A stretch of DNA of 64,000 nt from assembly GCF_030813495.1 (NCBI RefSeq), contig NZ_JAUSUI010000009.1:1-64000 (forward strand), read 5' to 3'. Shown one piece after another: positions 46,284 to 54,049 of the stretch. Each line of letters opens with the position of its first letter. Position 1 is the first letter of the stretch. The translations under genes and the position numbers were made by a program. Under the pieces are notes generated by a model, which was given only the letters and a program-made list of their open reading frames with translations, did no database searches and had not been told where the DNA came from. This stretch comes from Ancylobacter polymorphus (lineage in GTDB: Bacteria > Pseudomonadota > Alphaproteobacteria > Rhizobiales > Xanthobacteraceae).

Positions 46284-47558
46284 TCAGAAGCGGTCGGGGC
46301 GGAAAGGTTCGAGCGGAATGGAGGGCCGGCGCCCGGCGGCGAGATCGGCCACCAGCTTGCCCGTGGCCGCGCTCTGGGTGAGGCCGAGATGGCCGTGTCC
46401 GAAGGCATAGAGCACCCGCGGCGAGGCGGTGGCGGGGCCGATCACGGGCAGCGAATCCGGCAGCGAGGGACGGAAGCCCATCCACTGCTTGCCGCCTTCC
46501 GTGCGCAGGCCCGGCAGGAAGCGCGCCGCCTTGGTCAGCATCGCCTCCGAACGCTTGAAATTCGGCGGCGCCTTCAGCCCGCCCAGTTCCACCGCCCCGC
46601 CGACGCGGATGCCGGTGGACAGCGGCGTGACCACGAAGCCGTGGCCGCCAAAGGTGAGCTGGCGCCGCAGGTCGAAGGCGCCGGGGGGCAGGGTGGTGTT
46701 ATAGCCGCGCTCGGTCTCCAGCGGCACGGAATCGCCGAGCGACTTCGCCAGCGGGCGCGACCAGGCGCCGCCCGCGATCACCGCCCGGCCGGCTTTGAGC
46801 AACTTGCCATCGGCGAGGCGCAACTCGACGCCCTCCGCCGTCGCCGTGACGCCGACCACCTCGCCATGCACGAGCCCGGCGCCGCGCGCCATCACCGTGC
46901 GGAACAAGGCGAGCGCGAAATGATAGGGGTCGCTCACCGTCTGCCAGTGCGGGGTGAAGGTGCCGACCGTGAAGCGCGGCGACAGGCCGGGCTGGAGCTC
47001 GGCCAGCCGCTCGCCGCGCACATGCTCGAAGGCGATGCCCTCGCGCGCCCGCGCCTCCCAGCCCGGCATCGCCGCGCTAAGCTCGGCCTCGCTCTCATAG
47101 AGCTGGAGATTGCCATCGGAACGCAGATGCTCGGCAAGGCCGGCCTGGGTCACCAGCGTCTGCATGGCGGTGGCGGCAAAGCGCATGAGGTTTCCCTGCG
47201 CCGCGATCGAGGCGCGGTAGCGGTCGGGCAGGCTGGCGCGCCAGAAGCGGATCAGCCACGGGGTGATCGGCGCGAGGTAGCGTGGGGGAATGGTCAGCGG
47301 CCCGAGCGGGTCGAGCAGCCATTTCGGCGCCTTGCGCAGCATGCCGGGCGAGGCGAGGGGGAGAATATCGGTAAAGGCCAGCGCGCCGGCATTGCCATAG
47401 CTCGCCCCTTCCGCGACGCCCCCGCGCTCGACCAGACGCACCCGGTGCCCCTCGGCCAGAAGATGGAACGCGGCGGAGAGGCCGACAATGCCGGCGCCGA
47501 TGATGACGATGTCGTTCTGGGGGGAGGCTGAGGGCACGTTTTTGACCGCGCTGTTCAC
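46284..47558 (-). CDS. FAD-dependent D-hydroxyproline dehydrogenase (DAO family)
   Basis: A 424-residue flavoenzyme. The Rossmann motif is DIVIIGAGIVGLSAAFHLL, followed by VERGGVAEGASYGNAGALAF, the GASYGNAG pattern of D-amino acid dehydrogenases (DadA-like). The C-terminal part has MGFRPSLPDSLPVIGPA and YAFGHGHLGLTQSAATGKLV. In this locus it would oxidise cis-4-hydroxy-D-proline to delta1-pyrroline-4-hydroxy-2-carboxylate, passing electrons to the respiratory chain. It lacks a signal peptide; single-chain form. Confidence 0.88.
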   Translation of the reverse strand: MNSAVKNVPSASPQNDIVIIGAGIVGLSAAFHLLAEGHRVRLVERGGVAEGASYGNAGALAFTDILPLASPGMLRKAPKWLLDPLGPLTIPPRYLAPITPWLIRFWRASLPDRYRASIAAQGNLMRFAATAMQTLVTQAGLAEHLRSDGNLQLYESEAELSAAMPGWEARAREGIAFEHVRGERLAELQPGLSPRFTVGTFTPHWQTVSDPYHFALALFRTVMARGAGLVHGEVVGVTATAEGVELRLADGKLLKAGRAVIAGGAWSRPLAKSLGDSVPLETERGYNTTLPPGAFDLRRQLTFGGHGFVVTPLSTGIRVGGAVELGGLKAPPNFKRSEAMLTKAARFLPGLRTEGGKQWMGFRPSLPDSLPVIGPATASPRVLYAFGHGHLGLTQSAATGKLVADLAAGRRPSIPLEPFRPDRF

Positions 47559-47685
47559 ATCGGGCGTCCTCCCGGAGCGGCCGCAGGCCGCATCCGGGAT
47601 CGCCTATAATATCCGCGAGGGAGTCCCGGCCCCTGGGTCCCCGGGTCGAGCCCGGGGATGAGGGGTCGCGTCGATGGGCGCCGCT

Positions 47686-48582
47686 TCACGCCGCCTTGGC
47701 GAGGGTCGGGCGGGTGGCGAGGGCCTCGCGCACGATCTTCTCCACCTTGGCGCGCTGCTCGCCTTCCAGCGGCAGGCGCGGGGCGCGCACGCGCTCGGTG
47801 GTGCCGGTGACCATGGCTTCGACCAGCTTGAGGTTCTGGACGAGATAGGTCGACACGTCGAGGTCGAGCAGCGGGCGGAACCAGCGGTAGATCGCCAGCG
47901 CCTCGTCATAGCGCTTGGCCTTCATCAGCCGGTAGATCGCGACCGTTTCCTCGGGGAAGGCGACGACGAGACCGGCGACCCAGCCCACCGCGCCGAGCGC
48001 CAGCGCCTCATAGGCGAGATTGTCGACGCCGGTGAAGATGTCGAAGCGGTCGCCGAAGGCGTTCTGCAGTTCCACCGTGCGGCGGATGTCGTCCGAGGAC
48101 TCCTTCACCGCGACGAAGCGCTTGTCCTTGGCGAGTTCCGCCATGATCTCGACGGTCACGTCGACGCGGTAGGCGACGCGGTTGGAATAGATCATGACCG
48201 GCAGGTCGGCGGCCTCAGCCACCGCGGAGAGGGTAGCCACCGTCTCCTTCGGGTTGGTGTGGTAGACGAGGCTCGGCACCACCATCAGCCCGTCGGCGCC
48301 AGCCTGGGCGGCCCGCTTGGCGAGGCTTGCACAATCGCGGGTGGCGGAATCGGCGATGGTCATCAGCACCGGGCGCTTGCCGGCGACCGCCTTGGCGGTC
48401 TTCAGCACGGCGAGGCGCTCGTCATGCGAGAGCATGGGGCCTTCGCCGAGCGAGCCGTTGACGATGATGCCGTCGACGCCGGCGTCGATCTGCAGGCCGA
48501 AGCACCGCTCCATCTCCTTGTGATCGAGCGTGTCGTCTTCGTTGAACTTGGCGGTAACGGCGGGATAGACGCCCTGCCACAT
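47686..48582 (-). CDS. Delta1-pyrroline-4-hydroxy-2-carboxylate deaminase (DapA family)
   Basis: A 298-residue Schiff-base lyase of the dihydrodipicolinate synthase family. The active-site Lys is in RFVAVKESSDDIR, and the GSLGEGPMLSHDERLAVLK loop replaces the GTTGE substrate loop of DapA. YSNRVAYRVDVTVEIMAEL carries the Tyr/Asn region. In hydroxyproline loci this type deaminates and dehydrates the pyrroline product to alpha-ketoglutarate semialdehyde. Complete length and next to the dehydrogenase gene. The dehydrogenase for the semialdehyde is not visible here. Confidence 0.88.
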   Translation of the reverse strand: MWQGVYPAVTAKFNEDDTLDHKEMERCFGLQIDAGVDGIIVNGSLGEGPMLSHDERLAVLKTAKAVAGKRPVLMTIADSATRDCASLAKRAAQAGADGLMVVPSLVYHTNPKETVATLSAVAEAADLPVMIYSNRVAYRVDVTVEIMAELAKDKRFVAVKESSDDIRRTVELQNAFGDRFDIFTGVDNLAYEALALGAVGWVAGLVVAFPEETVAIYRLMKAKRYDEALAIYRWFRPLLDLDVSTYLVQNLKLVEAMVTGTTERVRAPRLPLEGEQRAKVEKIVREALATRPTLAKAA

Positions 48583-48621
48583 GGGAATGCTCCTTAAGTC
48601 TCGTGCGAATGCGCGAAGGGA

Positions 48622-49347
48622 TCAGAGGACGGATTTGAGGAAATCGATGGTCTCGGGCTTCTGGGGATTGCCGATGACCTGGGCGGGGGGGCCGATCTCG
48701 TGGATCTTGCCCTTGTGGAAGAAGGCGACGCGGTCGGAGACCTCGCGGGCGAAGGCGATCTCATGGGTGACGACGATCATCGTCATGCCTTCGGCGGAGA
48801 GCGAGCGCATCGTGTCGAGCACCTCTCCGACGAGCTGCGGGTCGAGGGCGGAGGTGACCTCGTCGAACAGCATGTAGTCGGGCGACATGGCGAGCGCGCG
48901 GGCGATAGCCATGCGCTGCTGCTGGCCGCCGGAAAGCTTGGAGGGATAGACCTTCAACTTCTCGGAGAGGCCGACACGGGCGAGCTTGTCCACCGCGATC
49001 GCCTCGGCCTCGGCCTTCGACTTGCCCAGCACCTTGCGGGGGGCGAGCATGACGTTTTCCAGCACGGTGAGGTGGGGGAAGGCGTTCCACTGCTGAAACA
49101 CGATGCCGATCTTGCGGCGCAGCTTGTTGAGGTCCGTGCCGCGCCCGTGAACGTTGGTGCCGTCGACGAGGATGCGGCCCGCATTGATCGGCTCAAGCCC
49201 GTTGATGCACATGAGCAAAGTGGACTTGCCCGAGCCGGAACCGCCAATGACGGAGACGACCTCGCCCTTCTCGACGGTCATGGTCACGCCCTTGACCACT
49301 TCGAGCGAGCCGAAGGATTTGTGGACGTCCTGGATTTCGATCGACAT
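48622..49347 (-). CDS. Hydroxyproline-locus amino acid ABC transporter, ATPase
   Basis: A 241-residue ATP-binding protein of the polar amino acid family. Walker A is [10 protein letters not shown], signature [17 protein letters not shown], Walker B YMLFDEVTSALDP and switch His in VTHEIAFAREV. It sits between the deaminase and the permeases in the minus-strand operon, so uptake and breakdown are coexpressed. Confidence 0.93.
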   Translation of the reverse strand: MSIEIQDVHKSFGSLEVVKGVTMTVEKGEVVSVIGGSGSGKSTLLMCINGLEPINAGRILVDGTNVHGRGTDLNKLRRKIGIVFQQWNAFPHLTVLENVMLAPRKVLGKSKAEAEAIAVDKLARVGLSEKLKVYPSKLSGGQQQRMAIARALAMSPDYMLFDEVTSALDPQLVGEVLDTMRSLSAEGMTMIVVTHEIAFAREVSDRVAFFHKGKIHEIGPPAQVIGNPQKPETIDFLKSVL

Positions 49348-49364
49348 GCAAAAACCTCGGAGTC

Positions 49365-50030
49365 TCAGTCGTTCTCGCGCCAGCGCTTTTCAAGGCGGGC
49401 GCCGAGGCGGGCGATGGGGAAGCTCATCAGGAAGTAGATCAGCCCGGCGATGGAGAGCACGAACAGCGGCTCCTGGATGCGGGTGACGATGACCTGCGAG
49501 GAGCGCAGCAATTCGACGACGCCGATCCACCACACCATGGCGGTGTCCTTCATCACGCCGAGCGTCAGGCCGATCCAGCTCGGCAAAGCGACGCGGAGCG
49601 CGATGGGGAAGACGATCTCGGTCAGGTCCTGGCGCCAGGAGAGCCCGAGCGAGCGGGCGGCGCGGCGCGTGGTGGCGGGCACGGCGAGGAAGCCGGAGCG
49701 GACGATCTCGGTGCAATAGGCCGACATGTACAGCGCCAGCACGACGCAGCCGACGGTGAACGGGCTCCAGTGCAGGCCGATAATGGTCTTGAACGAATTC
49801 GCCACCACCAGCTGGATCAGCAGCGGGATGGAACGGAACACGTCGAGCACCGCGCCGAGCGGGGCGTTGACCCACCAGGGCGCAATGGCGCGGATGACGC
49901 CGAAGACGACCCCGAGCAGCGTGCCGCCGAGCACCGCCCAGAAGGTGAGCATCAGCGTGACGCCCGCGCCCTTGAGCATGAACAGCAGGTCGTTGAAGGA
50001 GAAGCTGGTCTCGAACAGCGAGGAGAACAT
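49365..50030 (-). CDS. Hydroxyproline-locus ABC transporter, permease 2
   Basis: A 221-residue HisMQ-type permease. ATG 50028–50030 gives MFSSLFETSFSFNDLLFMLK; the frame continues upstream only as the antiparallel shadow of the next permease. Family marks are DVFRSIPLLIQLVVANSF and the EAA-like loop AARSLGLSWRQDLTEIVFPI. It ends 17 bases before the ATPase gene. Confidence 0.9.
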   Translation of the reverse strand: MFSSLFETSFSFNDLLFMLKGAGVTLMLTFWAVLGGTLLGVVFGVIRAIAPWWVNAPLGAVLDVFRSIPLLIQLVVANSFKTIIGLHWSPFTVGCVVLALYMSAYCTEIVRSGFLAVPATTRRAARSLGLSWRQDLTEIVFPIALRVALPSWIGLTLGVMKDTAMVWWIGVVELLRSSQVIVTRIQEPLFVLSIAGLIYFLMSFPIARLGARLEKRWREND

Positions 50031-50044
50031 GGCGCGTGCCCCTC

Positions 50045-50707
50045 TCAGTAGCGGAACAGCCGCCACGCCATCAGGCGCGCGGAGAGGGTGACGAATTTGG
50101 CGAGCAGGTAGTAGATCACGGCGGCGAGCGCGAAATATTCGAAGGTGCGGAAGGAGCGCACATTCAGATCCTGGGTGACGCCGGTGAGATCGTTGTTGAG
50201 GCCGACGATGACGCCGAGCGAGGTCATCAGGATCGCCCACACCATCTGGTTGGTGAGGGGATAGAAGACGATGCGGAACATTTGCGGCATCACCACCAGG
50301 CGGAAGGCCTGGACCTGCCCCATGCCGAGCGAGCGGGCGGCGCGCACCTGCGTCGGCGGCACGGCGCGCAGGCCGCCGCGGAAGGTCTCGGCGAGATAGC
50401 CGGCATTGTTGAAGGTGATGCCGGCGAGCAGGGCGACGAAACTGTCGAGATGGATGCCGAGCGAGCCGAGGCCGAAATAGGCCATGTAGATCTGGAACAG
50501 GGCCGGCGTGTTGCGGGCGAGCTCGATCCAGCTTGCCGCCGCCGCCCGCAGCGCCCGGTAGGGCGAGGCGGCGGCGAGCGCGAGCAGGATCGCGAAGGCG
50601 ACCCCGAGCAGCATGGAGAGCACGGCGATCTCCAGCGTGACCAGCGCGCCCCACAACATGTCGGGCAGGGCGCGGAACGCCGGCAGCCAGTGGAAAGTGT
50701 AGTTCAT
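50045..50707 (-). CDS. Hydroxyproline-locus ABC transporter, permease 1
   Basis: A 220-residue permease starting MNYTFHWLPAFRALPDMLWG (ATG 50705–50707; 15 further in-frame codons upstream are not needed). ELARNTPALFQIYMAYFGLG and AARSLGMGQVQAFRLVVMPQ are the typical motifs. It is separated from the binding-protein gene by a 171-base gap with a strong hairpin. Confidence 0.9.
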   Translation of the reverse strand: MNYTFHWLPAFRALPDMLWGALVTLEIAVLSMLLGVAFAILLALAAASPYRALRAAAASWIELARNTPALFQIYMAYFGLGSLGIHLDSFVALLAGITFNNAGYLAETFRGGLRAVPPTQVRAARSLGMGQVQAFRLVVMPQMFRIVFYPLTNQMVWAILMTSLGVIVGLNNDLTGVTQDLNVRSFRTFEYFALAAVIYYLLAKFVTLSARLMAWRLFRY

Positions 50708-50767
50708 GGCGGGCTCGTGGTCGCGGGCATCGGGCGCAGAATGCAGGGGCAAGAAAGATGCCGGGCC

Positions 50768-50863
50768 GTCATCCCGGCCTGAGGCGAAGCCACAGCGCCG
50801 GGATCGTCGACCGGGCTTGCCTCGGTGTCATCCCGGAGCGGCCTGCCGGCCGTCCGGGATGAC
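50768..50863. repeat. Intercistronic hairpin between binding protein and permease genes
   Basis: GTCATCCCGGA (50827–50837) and TCCGGGATGAC (50853–50863) form a perfect 11-bp stem with an inner GGCC/GGCC dyad; a further GTCATCCCGG copy lies at 50768–50777. It sits just after the stop of the binding-protein gene (minus strand). Such palindromes commonly stabilise the upstream binding-protein mRNA or attenuate the downstream permeases. Confidence 0.75.
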
Positions 50864-50878
50864 GCCTGGGTTGGGCGC

Positions 50879-51694
50879 TTAGCGATAGACGCCGGGCACC
50901 GTCAGGTCGGGCGCGGCACCAAGGCCGATCCACTTGTCGTAGAGCGCCTTGTAGCGGCCGGTGCGGACCTGCTGGTTGATGAACAGGTTGAGGTAGTTGA
51001 GGAGGCCCTGCTCGTTGCGCAGGGCGATGAGGGCGACATAGTCGATGTCGTAGGGGGCATCGCCGCCCATCATCAGGCCCTTATACTTGCCTTCCTTCAC
51101 GATCGCGGCGGCGACGGTGGAGGTGACGACGGTGGCGTCGATCTGGCCCTGGGCGAGGGCGAGGAACACATCCGCCTGCGTCTGGTAGCCACGGAAGCTC
51201 GTCCCCGCGCCCCACGCCTTCACGTCCTTCTCAAGCGCCAGCGCTTCGAAGGTGCCGGCGACCGAACCGGTCTTCTTGCCCTTCAGGCTGTCGTAATCCT
51301 TGATGCCGAGGCCGTCCTTGGTGAGCACGACCATCTTGAAGGCGAAATAGGGGATGGTGAAGCCAGCGGTCTTGGCGCGTTCCAGCGTGTCGGAGGTCGA
51401 GGCGACACCGACATCGACGCGGCCGGAGATCAGCGCCGGGATACGGTCGGGGAACGGGGTCTCGACGATTTCCGCCTTCACGCCCAGCGCCTTGGCGAGG
51501 TCGTTGCAGTAATCGACATCGAAGCCGATCGGGTTGTTGTTGGCATCGCGCGAGCCCATGGGCGGGAAGTCCAGCACCACCGCGCAGCGCAGCGTGCCGG
51601 AAGCGATGATGTCGTCGAGCTTGTCCGCCTGCGCGGGCAGAGCGGCGGCGAGCGTCAGCGCCGCCGCGGCCAGAATGCCGAATCCCTTAGCCAT
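50879..51694 (-). CDS. Hydroxyproline-locus ABC transporter, substrate-binding protein
   Basis: A 271-residue SBP_bac_3 protein. ATG 51692–51694 follows GAGGAGAGCC. The signal peptide is MAKGFGILAAAALTLAAALP with a cut after AQA. The mature part begins LDDIIASGTLRCAVVLDFPP and includes DVDYCNDLAKALGVKAEIVE and RVDVGVASTSDTLERAKTAG. First gene of the minus-strand operon, transcribed from the region that holds two palindromes (51789–51853) and divergent from an FCD regulator. Confidence 0.92.
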   Translation of the reverse strand: MAKGFGILAAAALTLAAALPAQADKLDDIIASGTLRCAVVLDFPPMGSRDANNNPIGFDVDYCNDLAKALGVKAEIVETPFPDRIPALISGRVDVGVASTSDTLERAKTAGFTIPYFAFKMVVLTKDGLGIKDYDSLKGKKTGSVAGTFEALALEKDVKAWGAGTSFRGYQTQADVFLALAQGQIDATVVTSTVAAAIVKEGKYKGLMMGGDAPYDIDYVALIALRNEQGLLNYLNLFINQQVRTGRYKALYDKWIGLGAAPDLTVPGVYR

Positions 51695-51788
51695 AATGGC
51701 TCTCCTCTGGAGGAAGCTGTCTTCATTGTTGATGACCGGCGGCGCCTCTGCGGTGCCCGAGCCGGCGACGGAAAGGAGCTTCCAATTT

Positions 51789-51853
51789 TTGGATCCAAGT
51801 TGCAATATCCATTTTAGGGTCGCGGCACGAATTTTACCTGTGCACATCAGGTA
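51789..51853. promoter_or_regulatory. Two palindromic operator candidates for the FCD regulator
   Basis: TTGGATCCAA (51789–51798) is a perfect 10-bp palindrome; TACCTG–TGCACAT–CAGGTA (51835–51853) is a perfect 19-bp dyad. Both lie in the 238-base gap between the divergent binding-protein gene and GntR regulator. The first resembles short palindromes known for FCD/GntR proteins. They may serve opposite promoters or cooperative binding. Confidence 0.55.
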
Positions 51854-51932
51854 GAATCGCGGACGACAAAGCGGCACGCTGCCGAAAGCCGGATTTCGGC
51901 TGAATCGGCGCCGGGTTTCGGGAGGCAGGCAG

Positions 51933-52610
51933 GTGAAGGTGAAGGCGACGGACATCGCGCAGATGGCATCCGCATCGGATGTCATTTTCGACGCGCTGCG
52001 CCAGGCGATCGCCAAGGGCGACATCGCCGAAGGCCAGACCCTGCGGCAGGACCATATCGCCCGCATGTTCAATGTCAGCCGCATTCCCGTCCGCGAGGCG
52101 CTGACCCGGCTGGAAGAGCAGGGGCTTGTCTCCACCCAGCGCTATCGCGGCGCCGTCGTCACCACCCTGTCCACCGACGAGATCCGCGAGATCTTCCAGT
52201 TCCGCGCCCTGCTGGAGCCCGAGGTGCTGCGCTATTCGGTGGAGCGCATGTCGGACGAGGCGCTTGAAGCGGCCAAGCGCTTCGCACATGCCTTTGCCAC
52301 CGAGACCGATTCCTCGCACTGGGGCGAGCTCAACCGCAGCTTCCACTACAGTCTCTACGAGGCGTCCGGGCGGCCCTATTACCTGCAGACCATCAGCGCC
52401 GCGCTCGACCGCGTCGACCGCTATCTGCGCGCCCAGCTGGTGCTCACCGACGGCATGGCCCGCGCGCGCCGCGAACATGAGGGCATCCTGCTCGCCTGCA
52501 TCCGCCGCGATGCGGAGGAGGCGGCCGAACTCACCCGCCAGCATATTCTCGGCGCCTGCGTCTCGCTGATCGATTTCCTCGACCGTACCCGCGCGGCCGA
52601 GGAGGCCTAG
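51933..52610 (+). CDS. GntR-family regulator, FCD subfamily (hydroxyproline locus)
   Basis: A 225-residue regulator beginning at GTG 51933 after GGAGGCAGGCAG. The helix-turn-helix is in about residues 15–75 (HIARMFNVSRIPVREALTRL), and the FCD domain contains NRSFHYSLYEASGRPYYLQT and REHEGILLACIRRDAEEAAE. It is divergent from the ABC transporter and catabolic operon, which it probably represses until the inducer (a hydroxyproline-derived imino acid) appears. Its stop overlaps the end of the convergent polysaccharide gene by four bases. Confidence 0.9.
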   Translation: MKVKATDIAQMASASDVIFDALRQAIAKGDIAEGQTLRQDHIARMFNVSRIPVREALTRLEEQGLVSTQRYRGAVVTTLSTDEIREIFQFRALLEPEVLRYSVERMSDEALEAAKRFAHAFATETDSSHWGELNRSFHYSLYEASGRPYYLQTISAALDRVDRYLRAQLVLTDGMARARREHEGILLACIRRDAEEAAELTRQHILGACVSLIDFLDRTRAAEEA

Positions 52611-54049
52611 CCGCCCCGCAGGGTCGCTGTCGGCGGGGCGGCCTGACGGGCAGGATCGGTGAGCGCCGCTCGCCGTCCGGCCTCCGCGAGGGCGAGCAGC
52701 GCGCCGAACCGCAGAGCCTCGAACGCGCCGAAATCCGGGGTGGTTCCGATCAAAAGGCTCACGGCGAAAGCGGGAAAGAACGACCATTTCAGCGCGCTCG
52801 ACAGGCCTTGCAGCTGCGGCGCGGTCCGGGGCGCGGGGCTCAGCAGCAGCCGCGCCACGAAGCCGAAATAGAGAAGGAAGCCGGCGAGGCCGGTGCTGGC
52901 GAACAGCACAACGGCAAAGTTGGATGCGCGCGTCGAGCCCAGGCCGACGCCGATAAGATAGCTGTCCAAGCCGGCCTGCAGCGACCGCGTCGTCCAGGCG
53001 GTGCGCTCCACATAGGAACCGGTCTGGGTCTTGCTGAACACCACCTCGTCGAGCCGCTCCATGACGGGCTCGAAGACGCCGGGTGTGATCATGACCGCCG
53101 CCGCGGCGAAGCCGATGATGGCGAGCGCGAGGAAAAAATCCTCGCGCACGCCGCTCTGGGAGAAGCGCGGGCGGTTGATCCGGAAGGCGCGGGTGAACCA
53201 GTCGAGCCCGATCAGCAGGGCGAGAACACCGAGGCCGACATAGCCCGCCGACGAGGTGGAGGCGACCACCAGCACCGCCAGGGCGATGATCAGCGCATTG
53301 AGGCGCAGCGACTGCGCCCGGTCGTCGATGATGCCGCGGAGGAAATACAGGCAGGCCAGAAGGCTCAGCGCCAGCCCGCCATAGGCGGAAGCCTCGGGCA
53401 TCAGGCCGGTGATGCGCGGGACGCCGTCGCCGATGCTGGCCTTGTCGAGCAAGGCGTAGCCGGCGGTCTTGAAAGGATCGAGAACCGGGTCGAGCGGGAT
53501 TGTGGTGGAGAGATAGCTGAGGGCGCCGGTGATGATGGTGACGACGGCGCTGACCGTCAGCCCGCGCAGGAGCAGCCCCTGGTGGCGCGGAATGCGGAAG
53601 AACCGGGCGAAGGCGAAGACCAGCAGCACGGAGAGGGTGAGATAGCCGATCTGCGATACGTTCTGCAGGGTCGGGCGCAGCAGCGCGATTCCCAGAAAGG
53701 CTTCCGCCATCGGCACCACGGCGACCTGCCCGGCGAGGAGGCGCGGGACGAACAGCGTCACCAGCAGCGCTACCGTCCAGAACAGCGTCAGCAGGATTCC
53801 GGGCCCGCGCAGGGCCAGGGTCAGCAGGTCGGCAATGCCGTGCCGGCGGAGCAGGAACTGCCGCAGCACGAACAGCGCGCCTGCGACAGGCGCCGCCAGA
53901 ATCGAAAGGCCCCCGGTGACCTGTGTCGGGATGACGGCGAACATGCCGAAAGGCAGCATGGCGAAGAACAGCCACAGCAGGAGCTGGCGGCGCGAGAACA
54001 GGCCCCACACCGCGAGAGCCCAGAAGCCGGCGAGCGCCAGCCCATTCAT
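52607..54049 (-). CDS. O-antigen ligase/polymerase-like membrane protein
   Basis: A 480-residue integral membrane protein with about ten or more spans (MNGLALAGFWALAVWGLFSR; LLLWLFFAMLPFGMFAVIPT; LYFLRGIIDD and others). ATG 54047–54049 overlaps the upstream glycosyltransferase stop in ATGA fashion. The large loop with RTAWTTRSLQAGLDSYLIGV and GLGSTRASNFAVVLFASTGL resembles the Wzy/WaaL periplasmic loop. It would polymerise or ligate the repeat unit. It converges with the GntR regulator gene. Confidence 0.75.
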   Translation of the reverse strand: MNGLALAGFWALAVWGLFSRRQLLLWLFFAMLPFGMFAVIPTQVTGGLSILAAPVAGALFVLRQFLLRRHGIADLLTLALRGPGILLTLFWTVALLVTLFVPRLLAGQVAVVPMAEAFLGIALLRPTLQNVSQIGYLTLSVLLVFAFARFFRIPRHQGLLLRGLTVSAVVTIITGALSYLSTTIPLDPVLDPFKTAGYALLDKASIGDGVPRITGLMPEASAYGGLALSLLACLYFLRGIIDDRAQSLRLNALIIALAVLVVASTSSAGYVGLGVLALLIGLDWFTRAFRINRPRFSQSGVREDFFLALAIIGFAAAAVMITPGVFEPVMERLDEVVFSKTQTGSYVERTAWTTRSLQAGLDSYLIGVGLGSTRASNFAVVLFASTGLAGFLLYFGFVARLLLSPAPRTAPQLQGLSSALKWSFFPAFAVSLLIGTTPDFGAFEALRFGALLALAEAGRRAALTDPARQAAPPTATLRGG

